DNA of 23,308 nt. It comes from JAQVOO01 sp964524755 (lineage in GTDB: Bacteria; Spirochaetota; Spirochaetia; Sphaerochaetales; Sphaerochaetaceae). Shown piece by piece: positions 16,832 through 23,308 of the stretch (position 1 is the first letter of the stretch; the number at the start of each line of letters is the position of its first letter). Both the position numbers and the translations under genes were made by a program. The notes under the pieces were generated by a model. It was not told the DNA's origin, did no database searches, and worked only from the letters and a program-made list of their open reading frames with translations. The stretch spans positions 1-23,308 of the forward strand of contig CAZGDR010000031.1 in assembly GCA_964524755.1 (NCBI GenBank), given 5' to 3'.

Positions 16832-18139
16832 TTATTTCCTCCCCAATCTTTTCCCAATTTTCATGGCATGCACTAAAGGTAAATGTGCCGGACAGACAAA
16901 TGCACAACAGCCACACTCTTTACAATCCATTAGGTTCGTGTCCATCGCTTCACTATATTTGCGATTATCTATCAGGCGATACAACTTCGTCGGCTGTAAC
17001 CCCATGGGACAAGCTGCTATGCAGCGACCGCAAGAAATACATGCTGAAACAGGTGCCAACTTATGACCTGCCTGTGTAAGAGCCAAGATACCACTAGTCC
17101 CTTTAATGATGGGGGTCTGGTCATCATAAAAGGCAAAACCCATCATCGGTCCCCCAGAAATATAAGTTTCAACTTCATGAGCAAGACCAGCATAGTTTAA
17201 CAAATCAGCAACCTTAGTTCCGATCAACACCCGCACATTACGGTGGGAAGCCAGAGCCTCACCACTAACGGTTACTATACGCTCAATTAATGGTTTACCC
17301 AATGCTATTGCCTCATAAATTGCAAAAGCTGTTCCTACGTTAACCACCACAGCTCCCACATCTAAGGGGAGTTTACCTGAAGGTATTTCTCGATTAATAG
17401 TCGCTTTCAATAATTGTTTTTCATCCCCTTGAGGATACTTCACTTTGAGGGGGGTTACAACAATTGGATACCCATTTGTTTCTATTATCTGGCGTAATAC
17501 CGCAATAGCATCTTTTTTATTATTCTCGACTCCGATAATTATTCTTTTGGGTTCGGCCATCCGTGCTATCAACATGATACCACGTAATACCATTTCACCT
17601 TGTTCAAGCATTAAGCGATGATCAGCGGTTAAGTAGGGTTCACATTCAACTCCGTTCACCACTAAGGCATCAACACTTTTGCCCCTAGGGACGGATACTT
17701 TTACATGGGTGGGAAACGTGGCTCCCCCTGTACCGACTATACCCTGTTGTTTTACTATATCAATTAATTCTTCCTTACTGTATTGGTCATACGGTTGCTC
17801 CTCCCAAGTACCACGGGGATTTTCAGCATCCGGAGTAATAAAGAATGCATCGGTTACCACACTCGTGGCTAAGGTAACTTTTTTAATAGCACTTATCACC
17901 CCATTGACGGGGCTATGAATATCAGCCGAAATAAAGCTGGCTGCTTGGCCAATCTTTTCTCCTGCGTAAACCTCATCCCCCTTCTGTTTGAGCGGTTGAG
18001 CAGGCGCTCCAATATGTTGAGACAAGGGGATAACTAACTCAGTTGGTACGGGTAATATCTCAATTGCCTGCTTGTTGCTCAACACCTTTTTATCATCAGG
18101 ATGAACTCCGCCCTTTCTGAAAGTCAGTATTTTTCGCAT
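16832..18139 (-). CDS. rnfC: Rnf complex NADH/FMN-binding subunit C
   Basis: RnfC is the peripheral subunit where NAD+ is reduced (or NADH oxidised). From 18139 the product is 435 residues: FRKGGVHPDDKK at the N-terminus, the nucleotide/FMN loop GTGGATFPTHVK, VNGVECEPYLTADHRLM, and two C-terminal [4Fe-4S] motifs, CISCGRCIAACPMGLQP and CKECGCCAFVCPAH. AGGAG lies 9 nt upstream of this ATG. In a longer frame from 18163 the same AGGAG would fall inside the coding region with no site before it. It opens the rnfCDGEAB order, which is the standard one in anaerobic bacteria. Confidence 0.95.
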   Translation of the reverse strand: MRKILTFRKGGVHPDDKKVLSNKQAIEILPVPTELVIPLSQHIGAPAQPLKQKGDEVYAGEKIGQAASFISADIHSPVNGVISAIKKVTLATSVVTDAFFITPDAENPRGTWEEQPYDQYSKEELIDIVKQQGIVGTGGATFPTHVKVSVPRGKSVDALVVNGVECEPYLTADHRLMLEQGEMVLRGIMLIARMAEPKRIIIGVENNKKDAIAVLRQIIETNGYPIVVTPLKVKYPQGDEKQLLKATINREIPSGKLPLDVGAVVVNVGTAFAIYEAIALGKPLIERIVTVSGEALASHRNVRVLIGTKVADLLNYAGLAHEVETYISGGPMMGFAFYDDQTPIIKGTSGILALTQAGHKLAPVSACISCGRCIAACPMGLQPTKLYRLIDNRKYSEAMDTNLMDCKECGCCAFVCPAHLPLVHAMKIGKRLGRK

Positions 18140-18218
18140 ATCATGGCACTCCTTTATCATCAAGACACGATAAATCCCCCTTTTTATAAAGGATTTATGA
18201 AGTTCTTATGGTAATGTC

Positions 18219-18247
18219 TTCATATATTACCTGAAAAACAGTATAAC
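18219..18247 (+). promoter_or_regulatory. Promoter for the P-loop/Asp23-like gene, predicted leaderless start
   Basis: TTCATA (18219-18224), a 17-bp spacer and TATAAC (18242-18247) form a reasonable sigma70 promoter. The expected start is 18254 or 18255, at the ATG itself, and no Shine-Dalgarno sequence precedes that ATG. Confidence 0.5.
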
Positions 18248-18253
18248 AGTAAA
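18224..18253 (-). promoter_or_regulatory. Tentative rnf operon promoter
   Basis: On the minus strand TTTACT (18253-18248), an 18-bp spacer and TAATAT (18229-18224) are each 4 of 6 consensus matches. It is the best candidate in the 115-bp rnfC upstream gap and overlaps the divergent plus-strand promoter. Other A+T-rich -10 boxes exist, so this is weak. Confidence 0.3.
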
Positions 18254-18254
18254 T

Positions 18255-19115
18255 ATGAACCGCATATTCCGTTATGCTTTTTGGAAAATAAAAGGGATTA
18301 AAGTATTTGCGCTGGTGGGAAAGAGTGGCACCGGTAAAAGCTTTCGTTCTAAATTGATTGCCGACAAGCATAATATCGAACTTCTTATTGACGATGGATT
18401 ACTCATTAAAGGCGATAGAATCATCGCCGGCAGATCTGCTAAACGGGAGCAGAACTTCCTTACTGCTGTTCGCACTGCGTTATTTGATGATGATGAACAC
18501 CAACGTGAAACAGTAACTGCTCTCCAAAATGAAAAATTTCATCGTATTATGATTATTGGTACCTCCGAGAAGATGGTTCACAAGATTGCGTTACGGCTAA
18601 AATTACCCGAACCTGAAAAAATATTTCATATTGAAGATATCGCTTCGAAAGAAGAGATTGAAACAGCGATGAGAATTCGTTTTAGCGAAGGCAAGCACGT
18701 CATTCCTGTACCGACTATTGAAATCACCCGTACATACCCACAGATTGTATACGACTCTATGCGTGTGTTCTTTAAGAATAAAACTAAATTCCCTTGGTCC
18801 AAACAACGCACATATGAAAAAACGATAGTTCGTCCTGAATTTAGTAAATATGGCAAAATAACGATGAGTGAGGCTGCTCTTACGCAGATGGTGATCCACT
18901 GTCTCGATGAATTTGACCGCATGATAAAAGTAAAAAAGGTGAGTATGAAAATTGAGCCGGAAGGCTATAACCTGACTGTAAAACTACGCGTCCCCATGAA
19001 ACACCAAATCTCTACTACCCTAGCTGAATTGCAGGAATACATAGGTGATTCATTAGAAAAGTATGGGGGCATCTTTGTGGCGGGAGTTAATTTGGAAATT
19101 GAAGAGTGGGCTTAA
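18255..19115 (+). CDS. P-loop ATPase with C-terminal Asp23/Gls24-like domain
   Basis: The 286-residue product has a clear P-loop GKSGTGKS (22-29) after an ALVG strand, an acidic LLIDDGLLI strand (43-51) and an IMIIGTS strand (98-104), as in small AAA/kinase-like NTPases. Residues from about 197 look like an Asp23/Gls24 domain: SKYGKITMSEAALTQMV, KVSMKIEPEGYNLTVKLRV, then TLAELQEYIGDSLEKYGG and VAGVNLEIEEW, which are that family's strands and helix in order. Asp23 proteins act in envelope stress or membrane organisation, mainly in Gram-positives. The role of this fused form is unknown to me. The stop overlaps pcnB tail to tail. The P-loop is certain; the Asp23 call is by eye. Confidence 0.7.
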   Translation: MNRIFRYAFWKIKGIKVFALVGKSGTGKSFRSKLIADKHNIELLIDDGLLIKGDRIIAGRSAKREQNFLTAVRTALFDDDEHQRETVTALQNEKFHRIMIIGTSEKMVHKIALRLKLPEPEKIFHIEDIASKEEIETAMRIRFSEGKHVIPVPTIEITRTYPQIVYDSMRVFFKNKTKFPWSKQRTYEKTIVRPEFSKYGKITMSEAALTQMVIHCLDEFDRMIKVKKVSMKIEPEGYNLTVKLRVPMKHQISTTLAELQEYIGDSLEKYGGIFVAGVNLEIEEWA

Positions 19116-20320
19116 GGCTTAGCTTGCTCTTTCGGTTTACTTTTCCGCTTCTTCGTTTTAGGTTTAGCAGTTGCGCTATTAGGTCGGCGTCCCCGGCGCG
19201 GCCCGGTAGCTCTGGCACGCATCCTCCCATATTGTTTCAATGGAACCCGCGCACGAAGACAATTCTTAGGAACGTCAATCCCTATATTTTTTAATAGTAA
19301 TACAGTGGCCTGTTCTACATCGTAATTTGGGGGAGTTATGGGGCTCAGTAACGTTTTTATCTGCCCATAGGTCTCCTTAAAAATCTCCTCAACCGGATAT
19401 TCAGATGGAACTGGTCTGACCACTGGTTCTACCAAAGCGGCCAACATCTCCCCTTTTAAGGTCTCTAGACAACTCTCTTCACCTTTCTCGTTATGTCCCA
19501 TAACTACTTCATCAAGTTTTCGTAAAGAATCAAAAACTTCTTTAATGGGGTTATAGACACTGATACAGGGCAAAAGGTAGACCAACAACTTATAGCGGTG
19601 CAATTCTGCCATAATAGCAGCTGATTGACCGCTACAGAGAATTTTAGAAACTTCTTCAGTCAGTCTCGAGTCAGATATACGTGCTAATTCTGTCATGTTC
19701 TTTTTGATTGCTCGCCGGATGTCGAATTGAAGAGAAAACCCAGTGACTATAGCATATTTTATAGCACGAATCATTCTCACAGGATCTTCAATAAAAGAGG
19801 TAGAGAGCGGTATAACTGAGCGTACACGCTTTCGTTTAAAATCGAGCATTGCATTATTGAAATCGAGTAACTGACCATCCGTTGGATCATAAAAAAGTGA
19901 ATTTATAGTGAAATCACGTCTTTTTGCGTCTTGTTCTACCGTCCCATAAATCGATAGAGGATTTTCTGGATCCTCTTCGCCTGAACGGAAGGAAGAGACT
20001 TCTAATATTTTATCTTTAAATACTAAATGAACCAATTTAAACCGTTTACCAATAATTCGGGCATTCCAGAATATCTTTTGGACTTGGCGCGGAGTAGCTG
20101 AGGTAGAAATATCAAAGTCTTTAGGTTTATGGTTTAATAACAAATCTCTGACGGCTCCACCAACGATGTACGCTTCTGCTCCAGACTGTTTTAATTTTTT
20201 AACAGCCCAGATAGCATCGAGATCGATGTTTTTAGGGTCTATTCCATGCTCTTTGGCCGTATAGACCTGTGCAATCGGAACATTCGAACCATTTCGTGCT
20301 TTCTTATAACGTATTAGCAT
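19112..20320 (-). CDS. pcnB: Poly(A) polymerase / tRNA nucleotidyltransferase family protein, PcnB type
   Basis: The 402 residues show the class II nucleotidyltransferase head: GGAVRDLLL (54-62), KPKDFDIST (65-73) with the metal Asp pair, LEVSSFR (106-112) and RRDFTINSLFYDP (134-146). The lead-in GIDPKNID and the head-to-neck order LARISDSRLTEEVSKIL resemble E. coli PcnB rather than CCA-adding enzymes. A strongly basic tail from about 365 (RMRARATGPRRGRRP, then Lys-rich) is also PcnB-like and probably binds RNA. The expected role is 3' adenylation that promotes RNA decay; a CCA-adding role remains possible if the genome lacks another cca gene. No good ribosome binding site precedes the ATG. 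Confidence 0.82.
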   Translation of the reverse strand: MLIRYKKARNGSNVPIAQVYTAKEHGIDPKNIDLDAIWAVKKLKQSGAEAYIVGGAVRDLLLNHKPKDFDISTSATPRQVQKIFWNARIIGKRFKLVHLVFKDKILEVSSFRSGEEDPENPLSIYGTVEQDAKRRDFTINSLFYDPTDGQLLDFNNAMLDFKRKRVRSVIPLSTSFIEDPVRMIRAIKYAIVTGFSLQFDIRRAIKKNMTELARISDSRLTEEVSKILCSGQSAAIMAELHRYKLLVYLLPCISVYNPIKEVFDSLRKLDEVVMGHNEKGEESCLETLKGEMLAALVEPVVRPVPSEYPVEEIFKETYGQIKTLLSPITPPNYDVEQATVLLLKNIGIDVPKNCLRARVPLKQYGRMRARATGPRRGRRPNSATAKPKTKKRKSKPKEQAKP

Positions 20321-20365
20321 CAGTCTGTACCATTTGTCTTCTTGCAGTTTCCTAGCGATTTGTTT

Positions 20366-20377
20366 ACACTACAGTGT
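20366..20377. repeat. Short perfect inverted repeat between pcnB and hisS
   Basis: ACACT-AC-AGTGT is a 12-bp perfect dyad. It ends one base before a TATACT -10-like box (20379-20384) upstream of hisS. It could be an operator half-site pair; no known regulator is assigned. Confidence 0.4.
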
Positions 20378-20378
20378 G

Positions 20379-20384
20379 TATACT
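20379..20384 (+). promoter_or_regulatory. Likely -10 box of the hisS promoter
   Basis: TATACT is a good -10 element 35 bp before the hisS ATG, giving a leader of about 28 nt. No convincing -35 box lies at 16-18 bp upstream; the nearest TTTACA is only 10 bp away. An activator or the adjacent dyad may matter. Confidence 0.4.
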
Positions 20385-20418
20385 ATCTCATCTAAAAATG
20401 CAACAGGAGCTGTTTCGC

Positions 20419-21726
20419 ATGATTCAACCAAAAGTATTAAAAGGCTTCAGAGACTCTTTACCCTCTCAAGAAATAATTAAAAAACAAGTAATATCAACTT
20501 TAGAGAAAGTATTTACCCTCCATGGGTTTGTTCCTATCGATACTCCTATCTTGGAGTACACAGAGGTCTTATTAGGCAAAGGTGGTGGAGAAACCGATAA
20601 ACAGATTTTTCACTTTGAAGATAACGGAGGCCGCGATGTGGCCATGCGTTTTGATTTAACAGTACCTTTTGCCCGTTTTATGGCAACGCATCTTCACAAG
20701 CTCCCTCTTCCTTTCAAACGATTTCATATTTCTAAGGTGTGGCGGGGTGAAAAACCTCAGAAAGGACGTTTTAGAGAATTTACTCAATGTGATTTTGATA
20801 TTGTAGGCGTTGATTCAACTTCAGCCGATTTAGAAATCTTACTGATGATGCATAATGCTCTGACAGCGCTGGGACTACCCCACTTTTCCATACACGTTGC
20901 CCACCGCGGTTTGTTAAACACTTTTTTAAAACACATTAATTGTTTTGAAAATTCTGTTGAGATTCTACGAATCGTTGATAAATTACGCAAAATCGGTACA
21001 GAATCGGTCTTTTTACAATTAGAAGAACTTACCCAATCAAAGGAATTGGCATCCGCCATTCTTAATTACATTACCGTAATTGAGGGAGAGACTACCGAAG
21101 AAACCCTTACACGCCTCTCTGCACTAGCCGGAGGGGAAGTAGAATATACCCAACGTATACAAGAACTATTTGAGATGCTCCGTTCTTTAGGGATTAAAGA
21201 TAAATTTATCTTTGATCCCTCGATCACCCGCGGTCTCGATTATTATACCGGGGTGGTCTATGAAACGTTCTTAGCAGATTTACCCGAAATTGGTTCTATT
21301 TGTTCTGGTGGGCGTTATAACGATCTCGCATCACTCTATACCAAAGAACAACTCCCCGGGGTTGGCTCTTCAATCGGCTTGGACCGGCTTTTAGCGGCCC
21401 TCGAGGAACTCGACAGCCCTCTCTTACAGGATGCAACAGCTAGTGATGTTATCATTCTCAACCAAGATGAGGCACTTTTACCACACTACTACAAAGTCGC
21501 TGAGAAATTACGGCAGGCAAACATCCGTTGTGATGTATATTTGACCCAAAAGAAGTTAGGCGCACAATTTAAATATGCTGAGCAACATGATATTCCCTAT
21601 GCCCTCATATTTACCGATGACGATATCGCCTCTTCACGCTGTACTGTAAGACAACTCGATTCAAGGACCGATTTTTCTGGTCTGACTATTGAGCAAGTAG
21701 TGGAGAAATTACAAGGAATTAACTAG
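20419..21726 (+). CDS. hisS: Histidyl-tRNA synthetase
   Basis: Class II synthetase that charges tRNA-His. The chosen ATG gives 435 residues and has AGGAG (20405-20409) at 9-nt spacing; an upstream GTG in the same frame at 20374 would run through the promoter. Visible motifs are KGFRDSLPSQE at the N-terminus, motif 2 WRGEKPQKGRFREFTQCDFD, the histidine-specific RGLDYYTGVVYE, SGGRYNDL and motif 3 GVGSSIGLDRL. The last 100 residues form the HGTP anticodon-binding domain. The stop TAG shares its G with the GTG start of the helicase gene. Confidence 0.95.
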   Translation: MIQPKVLKGFRDSLPSQEIIKKQVISTLEKVFTLHGFVPIDTPILEYTEVLLGKGGGETDKQIFHFEDNGGRDVAMRFDLTVPFARFMATHLHKLPLPFKRFHISKVWRGEKPQKGRFREFTQCDFDIVGVDSTSADLEILLMMHNALTALGLPHFSIHVAHRGLLNTFLKHINCFENSVEILRIVDKLRKIGTESVFLQLEELTQSKELASAILNYITVIEGETTEETLTRLSALAGGEVEYTQRIQELFEMLRSLGIKDKFIFDPSITRGLDYYTGVVYETFLADLPEIGSICSGGRYNDLASLYTKEQLPGVGSSIGLDRLLAALEELDSPLLQDATASDVIILNQDEALLPHYYKVAEKLRQANIRCDVYLTQKKLGAQFKYAEQHDIPYALIFTDDDIASSRCTVRQLDSRTDFSGLTIEQVVEKLQGIN

Positions 21727-23308
21727 TGTTTACTATGACCCATCTTCCTGTCTATATGCATAGAAAGGAAATTCTCAAAGCGCTTGAACATAATCAAGTT
21801 GTCGTCGTTGAGAGCCCTACCGGCTCCGGGAAAACTACCCAGATACCGCTCATTCTGAATGAAGCAGGCTTTGCAAACGACGGAATAATTGGAGTAACGC
21901 AACCGCGACGAATTGCCACCTTATCTGTCTCTGAATTTATTAATCGCCAACTAGATGCCCCTGAAGGCTATGTTGGCTATAAAATGCGCTTCAGTGACAC
22001 TACTACGCGCGATACTCGTATTAAAATCATGACAGACGGCATTCTGCTTATGGAACTAAAAGCTGATCCCCTCCTCTCCTCATATAATGTGATGTTAGTT
22101 GATGAAGCGCATGAACGGAGTCTGAATATAGATTTTGTCTTGGGATTGCTCAAACACGTTTTAGCAGAGCGCCCCGATTTTAAAGTTATTGTCTCTTCGG
22201 CTACCATTAATACCAAAATATTTAGTGATTTTTTTGATAAAGCCCCTATCATTAGTATCGATGCCCGCATTCACCCAGTCGATATGGTGTATAAACCATT
22301 GTCGGATACTAATGACAGAGACCTGATGTTCAAGACGATTACCAGTATTGTAGGTCAGCGAACCAAAACCCCGACTGGTGATATTTTAATTTTCCTCCCG
22401 GGAGAGTTTGACATCAAGACCTGCATGCAACATCTTTACCAAGCAAATTTTCGTAAAAAATTGCACATTTTACCCCTATTTGGACGCTTGTCAAAAGATG
22501 AACAAGAACGGGTTTTCATCCCGACTCCTCCAGGTAAAACAAAAGTTGTAGTAGCGACTAATATTGCCGAAACCAGTGTGACCATCGATGGAATTACCAC
22601 AGTTATTGATTCTGGGATTGCAAAGATCAATTATTATAATCAGAAGAATTTTACCTCTTCATTGGTAACCCTTCCCATTAGTCGTAGTTCTTGTGAACAG
22701 CGAGCAGGTCGTGCTGGGCGAACAGCGCCAGGGATGTGTTATCGTCTCTACAGTGAAAATGATTTTAAAACTAGACAACAATTTGGCCTTGAAGAGATCT
22801 TGAGAACAGATCTTTCGGAAGTTGTTTTACGGATGAGTGAATTGAGTATATATGACTATGAAAAATTCCCATTTATCACACGTCCTAAAACAAGTGCCAT
22901 ACAGAGTGCCGAGGAAACCCTGAAATTCATTGATGCCATCGATTCTCATCGCCATCTTACTGCGGTCGGAGAACAGATGGTCAAGTTCCCCTTGTTACCA
23001 CGTCATGCACGGGTCATAGTCGAAGCTATGTTCCGTTATCCATCTGTCATGGAAGAAGTTATTATAGCTGTGGCCTTTCTTTCCTCGAAAACTCCTTTCC
23101 TTTTTCCGCCGGGTCAAGAAGATGAGTCACGTAAGGCCCATCAATCCTTTAATTCCCAAGAGGGAGACTTTGTCTCATATCTCCATATTTATCGTCACAT
23201 CCGCGCTCTACCCACCAGTGATGCACGAGAGAATTATTGTAAACAAAAATTCCTGGACTACCCTTCTATGGCTGAAATTCATCACATTGTTGAGCAGTTG
23301 AGTGAAAT
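21726..23308 (+). CDS. DEAH-box RNA helicase, HrpA-like (5' part only)
   Basis: 527 codons are open to the right edge. Helicase motifs appear in order: I ESPTGSGKTTQIP, Ia TQPRRIATLSV, II VDEAHERSL, III SSATI, IV DILIFLPGEFDI, V VVATNIAETSVTIDG and VI QRAGRAGRTAPG. The HA2-type region follows (LGL-like helices, then LTAVGEQMVKFPLLPRHARV). The end, QKFLDYPSMAEIHHIVEQL, resembles HrpA more than HrpB. The likely start is the GTG at 21726 with AAGGA 8 nt upstream (stop/start TAGTG with hisS); an in-frame ATG at 21735 is the alternative. HrpA-type enzymes act on mRNA and stalled ribosomes. The C-terminus is outside the window. Confidence 0.88.
   Translation, partial: MFTMTHLPVYMHRKEILKALEHNQVVVVESPTGSGKTTQIPLILNEAGFANDGIIGVTQPRRIATLSVSEFINRQLDAPEGYVGYKMRFSDTTTRDTRIKIMTDGILLMELKADPLLSSYNVMLVDEAHERSLNIDFVLGLLKHVLAERPDFKVIVSSATINTKIFSDFFDKAPIISIDARIHPVDMVYKPLSDTNDRDLMFKTITSIVGQRTKTPTGDILIFLPGEFDIKTCMQHLYQANFRKKLHILPLFGRLSKDEQERVFIPTPPGKTKVVVATNIAETSVTIDGITTVIDSGIAKINYYNQKNFTSSLVTLPISRSSCEQRAGRAGRTAPGMCYRLYSENDFKTRQQFGLEEILRTDLSEVVLRMSELSIYDYEKFPFITRPKTSAIQSAEETLKFIDAIDSHRHLTAVGEQMVKFPLLPRHARVIVEAMFRYPSVMEEVIIAVAFLSSKTPFLFPPGQEDESRKAHQSFNSQEGDFVSYLHIYRHIRALPTSDARENYCKQKFLDYPSMAEIHHIVEQLSE

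Noticed and set aside
15813..17079. Plus-strand open frames opposite rnfD and rnfC
   Set aside because: They are antisense shadows of well-supported membrane and Fe-S proteins, with no ribosome binding sites or recognisable domains.
20374..20418. GTG start for hisS 15 codons upstream
   Set aside because: It lies within the probable promoter and lacks a ribosome binding site, while the ATG at 20419 has AGGAG at ideal spacing and matches the family's N-terminus.
1..23308. CRISPR arrays, tRNA or rRNA genes, insertion sequences, phage or defence genes
   Set aside because: None were found on reading either strand; gene content is housekeeping throughout.

Overview
The window is 23.3 kb of gene-dense bacterial DNA with moderate-to-low GC and no intergenic gap above about 210 bp. 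It looks like a chromosomal backbone segment of a diderm anaerobe or facultative anaerobe. A complete Lol-type lipoprotein-release ABC module implies an outer membrane. A complete rnfCDGEAB cluster implies ferredoxin:NAD+ redox chemistry. The mix of Rnf, a PcnB-type poly(A) polymerase, a GH57-like protein, a PEGA protein and a ChvE-like sugar-binding protein fits a spirochaete (Sphaerochaeta/Treponema-like). That placement is inference; no rRNA or tRNA gene is present to confirm it.

Layout. Positions 1-321 (minus) hold the 5' end of a periplasmic sugar-binding protein gene with its own promoter. Positions 532-1587 (minus) hold an FtsB/DivIC-like cell-division gene followed by a Sua5/TsaC-type gene. 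Positions 1678-2835 (plus) hold a two-TM protein with a degenerate GGDEF-like domain, transcribed from a promoter that physically overlaps the ftsB promoter. From 18139 down to 2832 there is an uninterrupted minus-strand run of 15 genes whose junctions are overlaps or gaps of at most 21 bp: rnfC-D-G-E-A-B, a catalytically eroded GH57-like protein, prfB, a PEGA-domain protein, ftsY, a YD-repeat-like exported protein, lolC-lolD-lolE, and rnz. Positions 18255-19115 (plus) encode a P-loop ATPase joined to an Asp23-like domain. Positions 19112-20320 (minus) hold the poly(A) polymerase gene. Positions 20419 to the end (plus) hold hisS and the first 527 codons of an HrpA-type DEAH helicase.

How the genes work together. 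The long run joins an energy-conserving membrane complex (Rnf) to translation termination (RF2), membrane-protein targeting (FtsY), envelope lipoprotein sorting (LolCDE plus two exported repeat/PEGA proteins) and tRNA 3' processing (RNase Z). It reads as a growth and envelope housekeeping superoperon rather than a mobile or defence island. prfB must be read with the classical autoregulatory +1 frameshift, so an ATG-initiated 348-codon frame is not the true gene.

I saw no mobile elements, CRISPR arrays, tRNAs, rRNAs or convincing intrinsic terminators. The points most worth following are the pseudo-enzyme GH57 protein inside the Rnf/RF2 run, the P-loop/Asp23-like protein with an apparently leaderless start, the degenerate GGDEF membrane protein, and the altered flavinylation motifs of RnfD and RnfG.
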